The position numbers and the translations under genes are program-made. Below are positions 1 to 7,951 of a stretch of 64,000 bases of DNA, in pieces. The notes under the pieces are model-generated. The model made no database searches and had not been told where the DNA came from. It worked only from the letters and a program-made list of their open reading frames with translations. The first letter of the stretch is position 1; every line of letters starts with the position of its first letter. Location of the stretch: the NCBI RefSeq assembly GCF_001424345.1, contig NZ_LMPF01000021.1, forward strand, positions 408,635 through 472,634, written 5' to 3'. The stretch comes from Burkholderia sp. Leaf177 (GTDB taxonomy: Bacteria > Pseudomonadota > Gammaproteobacteria > Burkholderiales > Burkholderiaceae).

Positions 1-378
1 CCCACGGCACCCGTTACGGTCAGCAAACGCAAGGCAAGCGCCAAAGCTGTAGAAGCGGCTACCGAAGTGCAGGCCAAGGCCGCGAAAACGCCGGTCAAAG
101 CGAAAGCGAAGGCGGCATCGGCTGAACCCGATTTCCACGAAAAACCCAAACGCGCGAAGAAGGAAAAGGTCGTGCGCGACAGTTTCACGATGCCGAAATC
201 CGATTACGACAAGATCGCGGCACTGAAACAAAAATGCCTCGCGAATGGCGTGCATGTGAAAAAAGGCGAGTTGTTGCGCGCCGGACTGCTCATACTCGAG
301 GCTGCAAATATAGAACAGCTTACTGCGGCCGTGGCTGCCGTGGAAACGGTCAAGACGGGAAGACCCGGCAAGTCCTGA
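1..378 (+). CDS. Lys/Ala-rich protein with ribbon-helix-helix-like C-terminus (5' partial)
   Basis: The reading frame is open from the first base, so the true start lies left of the window. A GTG at 67 is only an internal candidate. The first 60 or so visible residues are alanine- and lysine-rich with repeated KAKAKA/AAKTPVKA-like stretches, as in histone-H1-like tails. The last 65 residues (from SFTMPKSDYDKIAALK) look like a small alpha-helical DNA-binding or dimerisation segment. Burkholderia genomes commonly carry such proteins as uncharacterised nucleoid-type proteins; that is family recollection, not proof. Binding of nucleic acid by the basic tail is inference. The next gene begins 56 bp downstream on the same strand. 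Confidence 0.7.
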   Translation, partial: PTAPVTVSKRKASAKAVEAATEVQAKAAKTPVKAKAKAASAEPDFHEKPKRAKKEKVVRDSFTMPKSDYDKIAALKQKCLANGVHVKKGELLRAGLLILEAANIEQLTAAVAAVETVKTGRPGKS

Positions 379-434
379 GCGCCAAGGCGGCGCCTCGCGG
401 TTGCCGCCCATGATTCAATCAACCGGGCCGTGGC

Positions 435-1469
435 ATGAGCACTTTACGCGTGGCATCCGAGAGCTTTGCGGAGCTCGACGATCTCAACGCCATTCTGACT
501 GCGGGCGCCAAGCGCCTGCAAATGCGCACGGTCGGCGAGGTGCGTGCGGGCGCACGCACTTTCCCCATTCTGACGGCGACTATCGGCTCGGATGATCCAC
601 AAGCGCCCGCCATCGGATTTTTTGGCGGCGTGCATGGGCTGGAGCGCATCGGCACGCAGCTGATACTCGACTACATGCGCGCGCTTTTGCGCCGGCTCGA
701 ATGGGACGAACTGCTGCATCAGCAGCTGCAGTCGGTGCGGCTCGTCTTCATGCCGATCGTCAATCCTGGCGGCATGTGGGCGAACACGCGATCAAACCCG
801 AACGGCGTCGACCTGATGCGCAATGCGCCGCAAAACGCCGAAGGCCGCGTGCCTTTTCTCGCAGGCGGCCAGCGGATCGGTTCCTGGTTGCCGTGGTATC
901 GCGGGGCACGCGACAACGCGCTCGAAGTCGAAAGCGAAGCGCTGCTCGGCGTGGTCAAGCAGGAACTGATGAACCGTCCGCTCAGCTTTGCGCTCGATTG
1001 TCATTCGGGTTATGGCTGGGACGACAGCATCTGGTTTCCGTACGCGCGCACGCAAAAGCAAATGCCGCATCTTCCCGAGATGTACCAGCTCAAGCTCATG
1101 TTCGAGCAGGCGTACCCGCATCACGGCTACGCTTTCGAGCCGCAAAGTCATCAATATCTGCTTCACGGCGATTTGTGGGACTGTGCTTACGACCAGACGC
1201 CAGCGCCCAACGTTTTCCTGCCGATGACGCTCGAACTTGGCTCATGGCGCTGGATCCGCAAAAACCCGCGCCAGCTTTTCTCTCGTCTCGGCATGTTCAA
1301 TCCCGTCAAGGCACATCGCGTGGAACGGGTTCTGCGCCGGCACGCTAACTTTTTCGATTTCCTGACTCGTGCGGCGTTTGCATCGAATAGATGGATGCCT
1401 TTGGGCGACGCGCGCGCGCCAATCCTCGAGCGCGCGACGGAACACTGGCAGCGCAAGTCGTCGCGATGA
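435..1469 (+). CDS. M14-family zinc carboxypeptidase-like protein
   Basis: The 344-residue protein carries the M14 metallopeptidase signature: HxxE in GGVHGLE (H67, E70), a third likely zinc ligand in LDCHSGYG (H190) and a candidate catalytic glutamate in TLELGS (E267). NPNGVDLMRN around residues 121-130 resembles the substrate-binding Asn-Arg region of the family. No signal peptide is visible, so it is probably cytoplasmic and could trim peptides or amidated amino acids. The substrate cannot be read from the sequence. Its TGA overlaps the ATG of the following hydrolase (ATGA), so the two genes are very likely translated as a pair. Confidence 0.85.
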   Translation: MSTLRVASESFAELDDLNAILTAGAKRLQMRTVGEVRAGARTFPILTATIGSDDPQAPAIGFFGGVHGLERIGTQLILDYMRALLRRLEWDELLHQQLQSVRLVFMPIVNPGGMWANTRSNPNGVDLMRNAPQNAEGRVPFLAGGQRIGSWLPWYRGARDNALEVESEALLGVVKQELMNRPLSFALDCHSGYGWDDSIWFPYARTQKQMPHLPEMYQLKLMFEQAYPHHGYAFEPQSHQYLLHGDLWDCAYDQTPAPNVFLPMTLELGSWRWIRKNPRQLFSRLGMFNPVKAHRVERVLRRHANFFDFLTRAAFASNRWMPLGDARAPILERATEHWQRKSSR

Positions 1470-2227
1470 GCGCGTGGATCTTGTTGCGCGGACTCACGCG
1501 CGAGGGTCGCCACTGGGGCACGTTCCTGGAGCATCTGCGGCTTGAAGCGGCGATGTCGGGCGATCAGGTCACGCTGCTCGACCTGCCTGGAAACGGCCGC
1601 GAAAACGCGCTGACCGCGCCGCTGAACGTAGCCGCCATGACCACGTTCGTTCGCTCGCGCGCGGCCGCCGCGGGATTGAAACCGCCGTATCGGTTGCTTG
1701 CAATGTCGCTCGGCGGCATGGTCGCGACCGATTGGGCGCAAAAATATCCTCAGGATATCGAACGATTGGTGCTGGTCAACACGAGCATAAGGCCATTTGC
1801 AGCGGTGCATGAGCGCCTGCAATTCGCTGCGTGGCCGCAGTTGCTGCGCGCGGCTGCGTTATGGAACGATTCGCTCCGATGTGAAAGCATCATTCACGGC
1901 GTGACCTGCAATCGCACAGACACATTCGACGACGACCTCGCCGTGTGGACCACGATCCGCCGCGTCGCTCCGGTAAGCGCGAAAAACGCGTTGCGGCAGC
2001 TTTGGGCTGCCGCGCGTTTTCACGCCGGCGAGCACGCGCCTGCGTGTCCTGTGCTGATGTTGTCATCGAAGATGGATCATCTCGTCAAAGCGGTTTGCTC
2101 GGAACGCATCGCGGAAAAATGGCAAGCCGAACACAAGCAACACCCGTGGGCAGGCCACGACCTGCCCCACGACGATCCAGCGTGGACGGTCAACGCAGTC
2201 GCCGGATGGTTGCAGACGCAGCGTTAG
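1466..2227 (+). CDS. Alpha/beta hydrolase
   Basis: The protein has 253 residues starting at the ATG that overlaps the preceding stop codon (ATGA), chosen over a longer in-frame extension because of that coupling. The nucleophile elbow is AMSLGGM with S81. DLPGNG near residues 39-44 is the usual strand-turn before the lid. A C-terminal HPWAGHDLPHDDP segment supplies the candidate catalytic histidine. The best guess is a carboxylesterase or aminoacrylate-type hydrolase; the substrate is unknown. Its stop codon overlaps the stop of the convergent permease gene (2224-2227), so the two transcripts collide here. Confidence 0.85.
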   Translation: MSAWILLRGLTREGRHWGTFLEHLRLEAAMSGDQVTLLDLPGNGRENALTAPLNVAAMTTFVRSRAAAAGLKPPYRLLAMSLGGMVATDWAQKYPQDIERLVLVNTSIRPFAAVHERLQFAAWPQLLRAAALWNDSLRCESIIHGVTCNRTDTFDDDLAVWTTIRRVAPVSAKNALRQLWAAARFHAGEHAPACPVLMLSSKMDHLVKAVCSERIAEKWQAEHKQHPWAGHDLPHDDPAWTVNAVAGWLQTQR

Positions 2228-3741
2228 GGATTGACCACTTCGCCTTCGGCCTTCATTTCGCTTTTGACTTCGGGCGGTCCGGCGAAGCGGTTCCTCACAC
2301 CGAGTCCATACCAGCAGATCGCCATCACCGCGATCAGCAACAAGCTGATGTACAGCACTTTCTGGTTAGGCGGCTGAATGCCTACGTACACCAGCACCGC
2401 ACCGCCGAGAACGGCGAGAAGCGCAATCGGCTTTGACCACACGCCGAGATTGAACGGTCCCTTGCGCACCCACGTCTTGCCTTCGGCGCCGAGTCCGGCC
2501 GCGACCGGCATCACATACGAGACATACAGGAACACCGCGCTGCCCGTCGACAAAACCGCGAACGCGTCGCCATACAGGGTCGCGGCAATCGCCAACGCGG
2601 CCGATACCCAGATCGCCGCGCCCGGCGTGTGGTGGGTATCGTTAACCTTCTTCAGCCAGTTCGACGCCGGCAGCCCGCCATCGCGCGCGAACGCATACAT
2701 CATCCTCGAGCACGATGTAAGGCACGCAAGGCCGCACAAATAGTTCGACAGGAAGATGCCGATGCCGAGCGGCACGCGCAACCATGTAGGCACGGTGCCA
2801 AGCAGCGCGTTGAAGAAGCCGCCACCGGCCTTCACGCCTTCCTTGATATCGGGCATCACGAGCAGGAATGCACAGACCATGATGTAGCCGAACAACGCCG
2901 ACCAGCCCACCGCGCGCAGCATGCCCTTCGGCACATTGCGGGCGGCGTCGTGCGTTTCCTCGGACGTGTGGGCGGAGGCATCGAAACCGGTGATGGTGTA
3001 AATAGTCAGCAACAAGCCCGATAAAAACGCGGCCAGCATGCCCTGCTTCGGCCACGCGCCGCCATCGAAACCGGTGAAGTTGCTGAAGTCGACCAGCCGT
3101 CCGAAGTCGAACGGCGTCTTCGAAAATACGAGCAGTGCGAGCGTTAAAATCACGGCGATCGCGAAGATGAGATAACCGGAAAGGTCGGTAAGGATGGTGA
3201 CGAACTTGATGCCGCTATGGTTCAGCCACGCCTGGCTCAACGTCACGGCTGCAATGAATGCGGTCTGATGCCAGAACGTCAGCGCGTCGGGGTTGATGCC
3301 GAACAGCGGCGCGATCAACGTCTTGAAGAAGGGGTCGTAGACACCGAAGTTCACCGATGCCACCACGAAAATCAGTCCCAGCAAATTGAACCACGCGGTG
3401 GCCCATCCCCAGCCCTTGTTGCCGAGTATCGAACTCCAGTGATACAGGCCACCGGCCGTGGGATACGACGAAGCGATCTGCGCCATGGATGCCGCCACGA
3501 CCATGGCGAAGAGCGCGCCGACCGGCCAGCCAATGCCGATCGATGCGCCGCCCGCAGCGCTCAATGCCTGCGGAAACGCCGTGATGCCGCCGGCAAGAAT
3601 ACAGATGATCGAAAACGAAATTGCAAAGTTCGAGAAGCCGCTCATGCGCCGCGCGAGCTCCTGCGTGTAGCCCATGCTTTTGAGTTGCCGCGCGTCGTGG
3701 TCGAGCGCTGCGGGGGCGTCGGCCTGATTGACTGGTTCCAT
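2224..3741 (-). CDS. APC-family amino acid/polyamine permease
   Basis: This is an inner-membrane permease of 505 residues with about twelve hydrophobic segments. The APC first-helix signature lies near residue 30 (GFSNFAISFSIICILAGG). I chose the ATG at 3741 because an AAGAGGA ribosome-binding site sits just upstream; an in-frame extension to 3891 has no such site and is not membrane-like. The gene lies 97 bp downstream of a gamma-aminobutyraldehyde dehydrogenase on the same strand. Uptake of GABA, putrescine or a related amine that feeds that enzyme is therefore the most economical role. The family is certain; the substrate is inferred from context. Confidence 0.88.
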   Translation of the reverse strand: MEPVNQADAPAALDHDARQLKSMGYTQELARRMSGFSNFAISFSIICILAGGITAFPQALSAAGGASIGIGWPVGALFAMVVAASMAQIASSYPTAGGLYHWSSILGNKGWGWATAWFNLLGLIFVVASVNFGVYDPFFKTLIAPLFGINPDALTFWHQTAFIAAVTLSQAWLNHSGIKFVTILTDLSGYLIFAIAVILTLALLVFSKTPFDFGRLVDFSNFTGFDGGAWPKQGMLAAFLSGLLLTIYTITGFDASAHTSEETHDAARNVPKGMLRAVGWSALFGYIMVCAFLLVMPDIKEGVKAGGGFFNALLGTVPTWLRVPLGIGIFLSNYLCGLACLTSCSRMMYAFARDGGLPASNWLKKVNDTHHTPGAAIWVSAALAIAATLYGDAFAVLSTGSAVFLYVSYVMPVAAGLGAEGKTWVRKGPFNLGVWSKPIALLAVLGGAVLVYVGIQPPNQKVLYISLLLIAVMAICWYGLGVRNRFAGPPEVKSEMKAEGEVVNP

Positions 3742-3838
3742 GATTTTCCTCTTGCTCGGTTTGACTTCAACGTTGAAGAACGGGTAAGGGACTCGGTTTC
3801 CGATGAATCCAATCTGCTGCAGCTTCGTCTTCTTTCCT

Positions 3839-5278
3839 CTACTCGAATTTCGCCATGATGTGGCGGGCGCACGTGTAGTCCTCGAGCGCATACACCGACA
3901 TGTCCTTGCCGTAGCCCGAGCGTTTCATGCCGCCGTGCGGCATCTCGCTCACCAGCATGAAGTGCGTGTTGATCCACGTGCAGCCGTATTGCAGTTCGGC
4001 CGCGACCTTGAAGGCGCGGTTGACGTCCTTCGTCCATACCGAACTTGCAAGCCCGAAGTCCGAGTCGTTGGCCCACGTGATCGCTTGATCTGCATCGTCG
4101 AATCGCGTCACCGATACCACCGGTCCGAACACCTCGCGCCGGACTATTTCGTCGGCTTGAAGCGCACCGGCGATCACCGTCGGCTCGTAAAAGAAACCTC
4201 GTGAATGACCGGCCTTCCCGCCTGCCGTAACTTCAATATGACTTTGCGCCGCCGCCCGCTCGACAAAACTCGCCACGCGATTGCGCTGCCGTTCCGAGAT
4301 CAGCGGCCCCATCTCCACACCTTCCATATGCTGCTCGCCATAGCGGATCGTGCTGACCGCGCCCGACAGATCCGCGACCAGCTTTTCGTAGATCTTCGGC
4401 CCCGCGTAGACGCGGCACGCCGCCGTGCAATCCTGCCCCGCGTTGTAGTAGCCGAAGGTGCGAAGGCCTTCGACGACCTGTTCGAGATCGGCGTCGTCGA
4501 AAACAATCACCGGCGCCTTGCCGCCCAGTTCCAGATGCGTGCGCTTCAACGTGCGCGACGCGGCTTCGAGGACCTTTTGTCCCGTCGATACATCGCCGGT
4601 GATCGAAATCATGCGCACTTCCGGCTGCGATATCAGCGGCGCACCGACCGTTTCCCCGCGTCCGATCACCACGTTGATCACGCCGGGCGGGAAGATCGCC
4701 GCCATCAGTTCCGCGAGCTTGAGCGTGGTGAGCGGCGTCTGTTCGGACGGTTTGAGCACCACCGTATTGCCTGCCGCGACGGCGGGCGCGATCTTCCATG
4801 CAGCCATCATCAGCGGGTAATTCCATGGCGCGATCGACGCCACCACGCCCAGCGGATCGCGCCGCACCATGCTGGTATAGCCCGGCAAATATTCGCCTGC
4901 AAGCTGTCCGTGCTGCGTGCGGCACGCGCCGGCGAAAAAGCGGAAGACGTCGGCGACGGCGGGAATCTCGTCGTTGAGTGCACCAAGATATGGCTTGCCG
5001 CAATTCAGCGACTCCAGCCGCGCGAACTCCGTGGCGCGCGCTTCAATGGCGTCGGCGAGCTTGAGCAACATGTTCGCGCGGTCCTTCGGCACGGTCCTGG
5101 CCCATGCGGGAAACGCCCGGCCTGCGGCGGCAACGGCTGCCTTGATCTGCTCGACCGAGGCCTCGGCGACACGCGCGATTCCCTCGCCCGTTGCGGGGTT
5201 CAGCACGTCTTCCACATCGCCCTCGCCGGCTATGAACGCGCCGCCGATCAGAAGACTGGTTTGCATCGACTGTTCCAT
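3839..5278 (-). CDS. patD: Gamma-aminobutyraldehyde dehydrogenase (PatD/YdcW-like)
   Basis: The protein is a 479-residue NAD(P)-dependent aldehyde dehydrogenase. The catalytic cysteine is C284 in [13 protein letters not shown] and the general base is E250 in LELGGK. The C-terminal stretch [18 protein letters not shown] closely follows the E. coli PatD/YdcW pattern, which oxidises 4-aminobutanal to GABA in putrescine breakdown. I chose the ATG at 5278, preceded by an AGAGAG-rich ribosome-binding site. A second ATG at 5266 (MQTSLL) is possible. It is the first gene of a probable two-gene unit with the APC permease. The name rests on motif similarity, and betaine-aldehyde-type activity cannot be excluded. 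Confidence 0.85.
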   Translation of the reverse strand: MEQSMQTSLLIGGAFIAGEGDVEDVLNPATGEGIARVAEASVEQIKAAVAAAGRAFPAWARTVPKDRANMLLKLADAIEARATEFARLESLNCGKPYLGALNDEIPAVADVFRFFAGACRTQHGQLAGEYLPGYTSMVRRDPLGVVASIAPWNYPLMMAAWKIAPAVAAGNTVVLKPSEQTPLTTLKLAELMAAIFPPGVINVVIGRGETVGAPLISQPEVRMISITGDVSTGQKVLEAASRTLKRTHLELGGKAPVIVFDDADLEQVVEGLRTFGYYNAGQDCTAACRVYAGPKIYEKLVADLSGAVSTIRYGEQHMEGVEMGPLISERQRNRVASFVERAAAQSHIEVTAGGKAGHSRGFFYEPTVIAGALQADEIVRREVFGPVVSVTRFDDADQAITWANDSDFGLASSVWTKDVNRAFKVAAELQYGCTWINTHFMLVSEMPHGGMKRSGYGKDMSVYALEDYTCARHIMAKFE

Positions 5279-5511
5279 ACGATCTCTCTTCATAAAGCGA
5301 TGGCCGATTTTATGGCCGCGATTTTTTTGACCGCCAGCCCGCATCGCAGATAGGAGTCATCGGAAAAACCGAATGCTTGGCGCGAATTGCGCCCTTCATT
5401 TGCCATGCTGCAAACGCTGAGTTAAAGGATAGGGAATACCCTTGGGCCAACGCATCACGGCTGAGCGTCGTATTCTGAAAAACAGAACGCGGCGGCTTCA
5501 ATATCGAAAAT

Positions 5512-6429
5512 TCAGATGATGGCTTTCGCGTGTCCACGCGTATGTTCGCGCGCTACAACCAGGAAGTTCTGCGCCGTTTCGGACTGGGTGAGCCCGCGGC
5601 GCCATGCAATGCCAATGTCTATCTTCGGCATTTCTTCCATGATGTTGCGCACTTCGAGCCGGTCGCCGTCGAGAGACCATGGGCGATACAGCACGTCCGG
5701 CAAGATCGACAAACCCGCGCCCGTCGCAACGAGACTTCGCACCGCTTCCACCGATGCCGTGCGCATCACCGCGTTCGGCCTCAGTCCCGACGCTCGCCAG
5801 TAGGCGTTGGTGTTGTCTTCGAGTTCATCGACCTTGAGCATGATCATCGCTTCATCGGCGATCTCGCGCAAAGAGATGCTGCCCAGACCGCGCAACGCGT
5901 GATTTGCCGGCAGCCACAAACGCCACGCCGCCGTGACAAGCGATTCGGTTTCTATCGCCTGCGTGTTCTCGACGTTCGACACGATCAGCACCGCCACATC
6001 CAGTTCGCCGTTCACCAGCAAATGTTCGATGTAATCGCGCTGGTCTTCGATCACGTTCACCACGACCTTCGGGAAAACGCGTCTGAAATGATCGAGCAAA
6101 TATGGCAGAAAATAACCGGTCATCATGGTCGTGACGCCTATGTTCAGGCGTCCCGTCATGGTGTCCGGCCGCGAAGACATGGCCTGCTGCGCGTTACGCA
6201 CCGCAGCGAGGATTTGATGCGCGTGACGCAAGAACTGATGGCCGGCATGCGTCAGGACCATGCCGCGCGCATGCCTCACGAAGAGTTGCGCGCCGACTTC
6301 GGTTTCGAGCGCCTTGATGGCGTCGGTGATAACGGATTGCGAGATGTTCAGCGACTGGGTCGCGCCCGTCACCGATTCGGCTTCTGCAACGGCGATGAAA
6401 TAGCGCACGCTTCTGAGTGACAGGCTCAT
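5512..6429 (-). CDS. LysR-family transcriptional regulator
   Basis: The protein has 305 residues. The N-terminal winged helix-turn-helix is typical (residues 1-65, SVRYFIAVAEAESVTGAT then SQSVITDAIKALE). It is followed by a periplasmic-binding-like effector domain (from about residue 90, GRLNIGV). It lies upstream of, and on the same strand as, the aldehyde dehydrogenase and permease, with 233 bp between it and the dehydrogenase start. It probably controls that pair, but the usual divergent LysR arrangement is absent, so the target is inference. Confidence 0.9.
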   Translation of the reverse strand: MSLSLRSVRYFIAVAEAESVTGATQSLNISQSVITDAIKALETEVGAQLFVRHARGMVLTHAGHQFLRHAHQILAAVRNAQQAMSSRPDTMTGRLNIGVTTMMTGYFLPYLLDHFRRVFPKVVVNVIEDQRDYIEHLLVNGELDVAVLIVSNVENTQAIETESLVTAAWRLWLPANHALRGLGSISLREIADEAMIMLKVDELEDNTNAYWRASGLRPNAVMRTASVEAVRSLVATGAGLSILPDVLYRPWSLDGDRLEVRNIMEEMPKIDIGIAWRRGLTQSETAQNFLVVAREHTRGHAKAII

Positions 6430-6659
6430 GGCGGTCCGGGTTAGGATTGATGGCGAAGTATTTCAGCCCGACTGATTAGCCCGACTATAGCCGAGCCGAT
6501 AAAACGCGATGAACGGGAAAAGCAAAGCCGAACGCCATCGGCGGTTAAAGTTTTCCGCGGAAAATGCCGTTAACGAACGAGCAACGTCGATATGCGCCGA
6601 TCCGTTGCAATTCGCGCGTCCGGCGTTTATCCCTCGCAGCGCCACTTACCGAACCCGAT

Positions 6660-6959
6660 ATGTTGCGAAAAACCCTGACGCTCGCGGTGGGCACGCTCCT
6701 GATGGGCGCGTTTGCATTGAATGCTGTTCCGGCGGAACTGACCACGATCTCTGTCAGCCTCGTTGTGCAGGAAAGCTGCGTCATTCAGTCGGCCATGGAG
6801 CCGGCGCCCGTTCTGCGGCCGAGCGTGTCGTGCCTGCACGGTCAGCCTTACGATATCGCGCTCGTGACGGTCGATCCTGCGCAGAAACCCGTCGCGCTGT
6901 ATTCGTCGGCCGGGACTGGCAATCCGTCAACACCGAGCGTGTGGATGGTCGGCTTCTGA
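6660..6959 (+). CDS. Small secreted protein resembling a reduced spore-coat-U domain
   Basis: The 99-residue ORF begins MLRKTLTLAVGTLLMGAFAL, a clean signal peptide ending near VPA. The mature part starts with TTISVSLVVQESCVIQ, which resembles the first strand of SCPU pilins (TFTVSLTLQANCTI in the pilin at 11144-11668). It later has VSCLHGQPYDIAL, resembling the second SCPU cysteine region (VTCTNTTPYNVGLDG). It is much shorter than a full SCPU domain (about 140-150 residues). It is convergent with the Csu-type operon, with 29 bp between stops. The ribosome-binding site is weak. An accessory subunit, or a decayed pilin, are both possible. Confidence 0.5.
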   Translation: MLRKTLTLAVGTLLMGAFALNAVPAELTTISVSLVVQESCVIQSAMEPAPVLRPSVSCLHGQPYDIALVTVDPAQKPVALYSSAGTGNPSTPSVWMVGF

Positions 6960-6988
6960 GCCATTGTTTGCCAAAGTCGAGCTTCGCT

Positions 6989-7951
6989 TCAGAAGCTGAT
7001 TGTCGCCGTGATGGTGTCGGTGTATGTTCCCGGCGCAGGCGTGGTTTGCGCGGGCACGCGCCCATAGACGGTGATCACCTGAGCGAGCCCTGTACCTGTT
7101 CGGGTAACGGTGGATGTGCCCGCTGATCCATCGCCCCAGGGCGTAGCGAACTGTTGATCCGTATATAACTGATAGCCGATCTTCGCGCCGCCCGGACGCA
7201 GCATGTTGCGTGCGGCGACCGTACCGTTCACGCCTCCGTCCAGCGTGATTTTGTAGGCATCGCCATTCGTACATTGCGCGGTGATCGCTCCGCTTGCCGT
7301 CAGCGCAGAGGTCAGCAATGCGGCCGGCGTGAACGCAATGTTGGTCGCGCTGATGTTGCAGTTGTTGACGACCGTCGCGTTCGCGCTGAATCCGAAGGTG
7401 CCGCTCGTGGCCAACGTAGAACATGGGAGACCGGTGCCCAGCAAATAAAACCCCACGTTCAACGATGTCTGCGCGCCGCCAAAACCCTGCGTGTAGAGCG
7501 TGCTCGCGTTGCCGGCGGTCGGTACCGTCGGCTGGTTCGCCGATATCTGTCCGTAGACCGTCACCGCCTGCGTAAGCGTGGTGCTGAGCGCCGGCTTCGA
7601 CATCACGAACGAGATGGGCGTGGTGCCGGTATAAGTCGAACCCCAAATCACCGAGTGCCCTGCGTCCTGATACAAGTCGTACTGCATGGTGTTCGTGCCG
7701 TTGGCAAGCTGGCGAGGACTCGTGCCGCCGAGATTCAGGCAAATCTGCGCGTTCGGAACCAGCGTGACGGAGGGCCATGTGCATGTAACGCTCACGGTGC
7801 TGGTGGCGGCGAACGCGGTCCGACTGATCGGGCTAACCGAGCCGAAATTAAGATCTGTCGCGACCGCCGTGCACGATTGCGCGCTGGCGCTGCCCGGCAT
7901 TGAAAACGACAGCACGATTGCCACGGCGAAGAGAAAGAGCATGCGCTTCAT
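6989..7951 (-). CDS. Spore coat U domain protein, two SCPU domains (tip adhesin-like)
   Basis: The 320-residue secreted protein has a signal peptide ending in PGSASA. Two tandem SCPU domains follow. The first runs from about residue 26 (CTAVATDLNFGSVSP) to about 165. The second starts near residue 180 (NCNISATNIAFTP) and ends with the typical PGTYTDTITATISF. Two-domain SCPU proteins are the tip adhesins (CsuE type) of Csu-like chaperone-usher pili. The ATG overlaps the usher stop (ATGA at 7948-7951), which fixes the start and makes it the last gene of the operon. The role as adhesin is inferred from position and domain count. Confidence 0.85.
   Translation of the reverse strand: MKRMLFLFAVAIVLSFSMPGSASAQSCTAVATDLNFGSVSPISRTAFAATSTVSVTCTWPSVTLVPNAQICLNLGGTSPRQLANGTNTMQYDLYQDAGHSVIWGSTYTGTTPISFVMSKPALSTTLTQAVTVYGQISANQPTVPTAGNASTLYTQGFGGAQTSLNVGFYLLGTGLPCSTLATSGTFGFSANATVVNNCNISATNIAFTPAALLTSALTASGAITAQCTNGDAYKITLDGGVNGTVAARNMLRPGGAKIGYQLYTDQQFATPWGDGSAGTSTVTRTGTGLAQVITVYGRVPAQTTPAPGTYTDTITATISF

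Noticed and set aside
4205..5353. 382-residue ORF antisense to the aldehyde dehydrogenase
   Set aside because: Shadow reading frame; the dehydrogenase on the other strand has full catalytic motifs.
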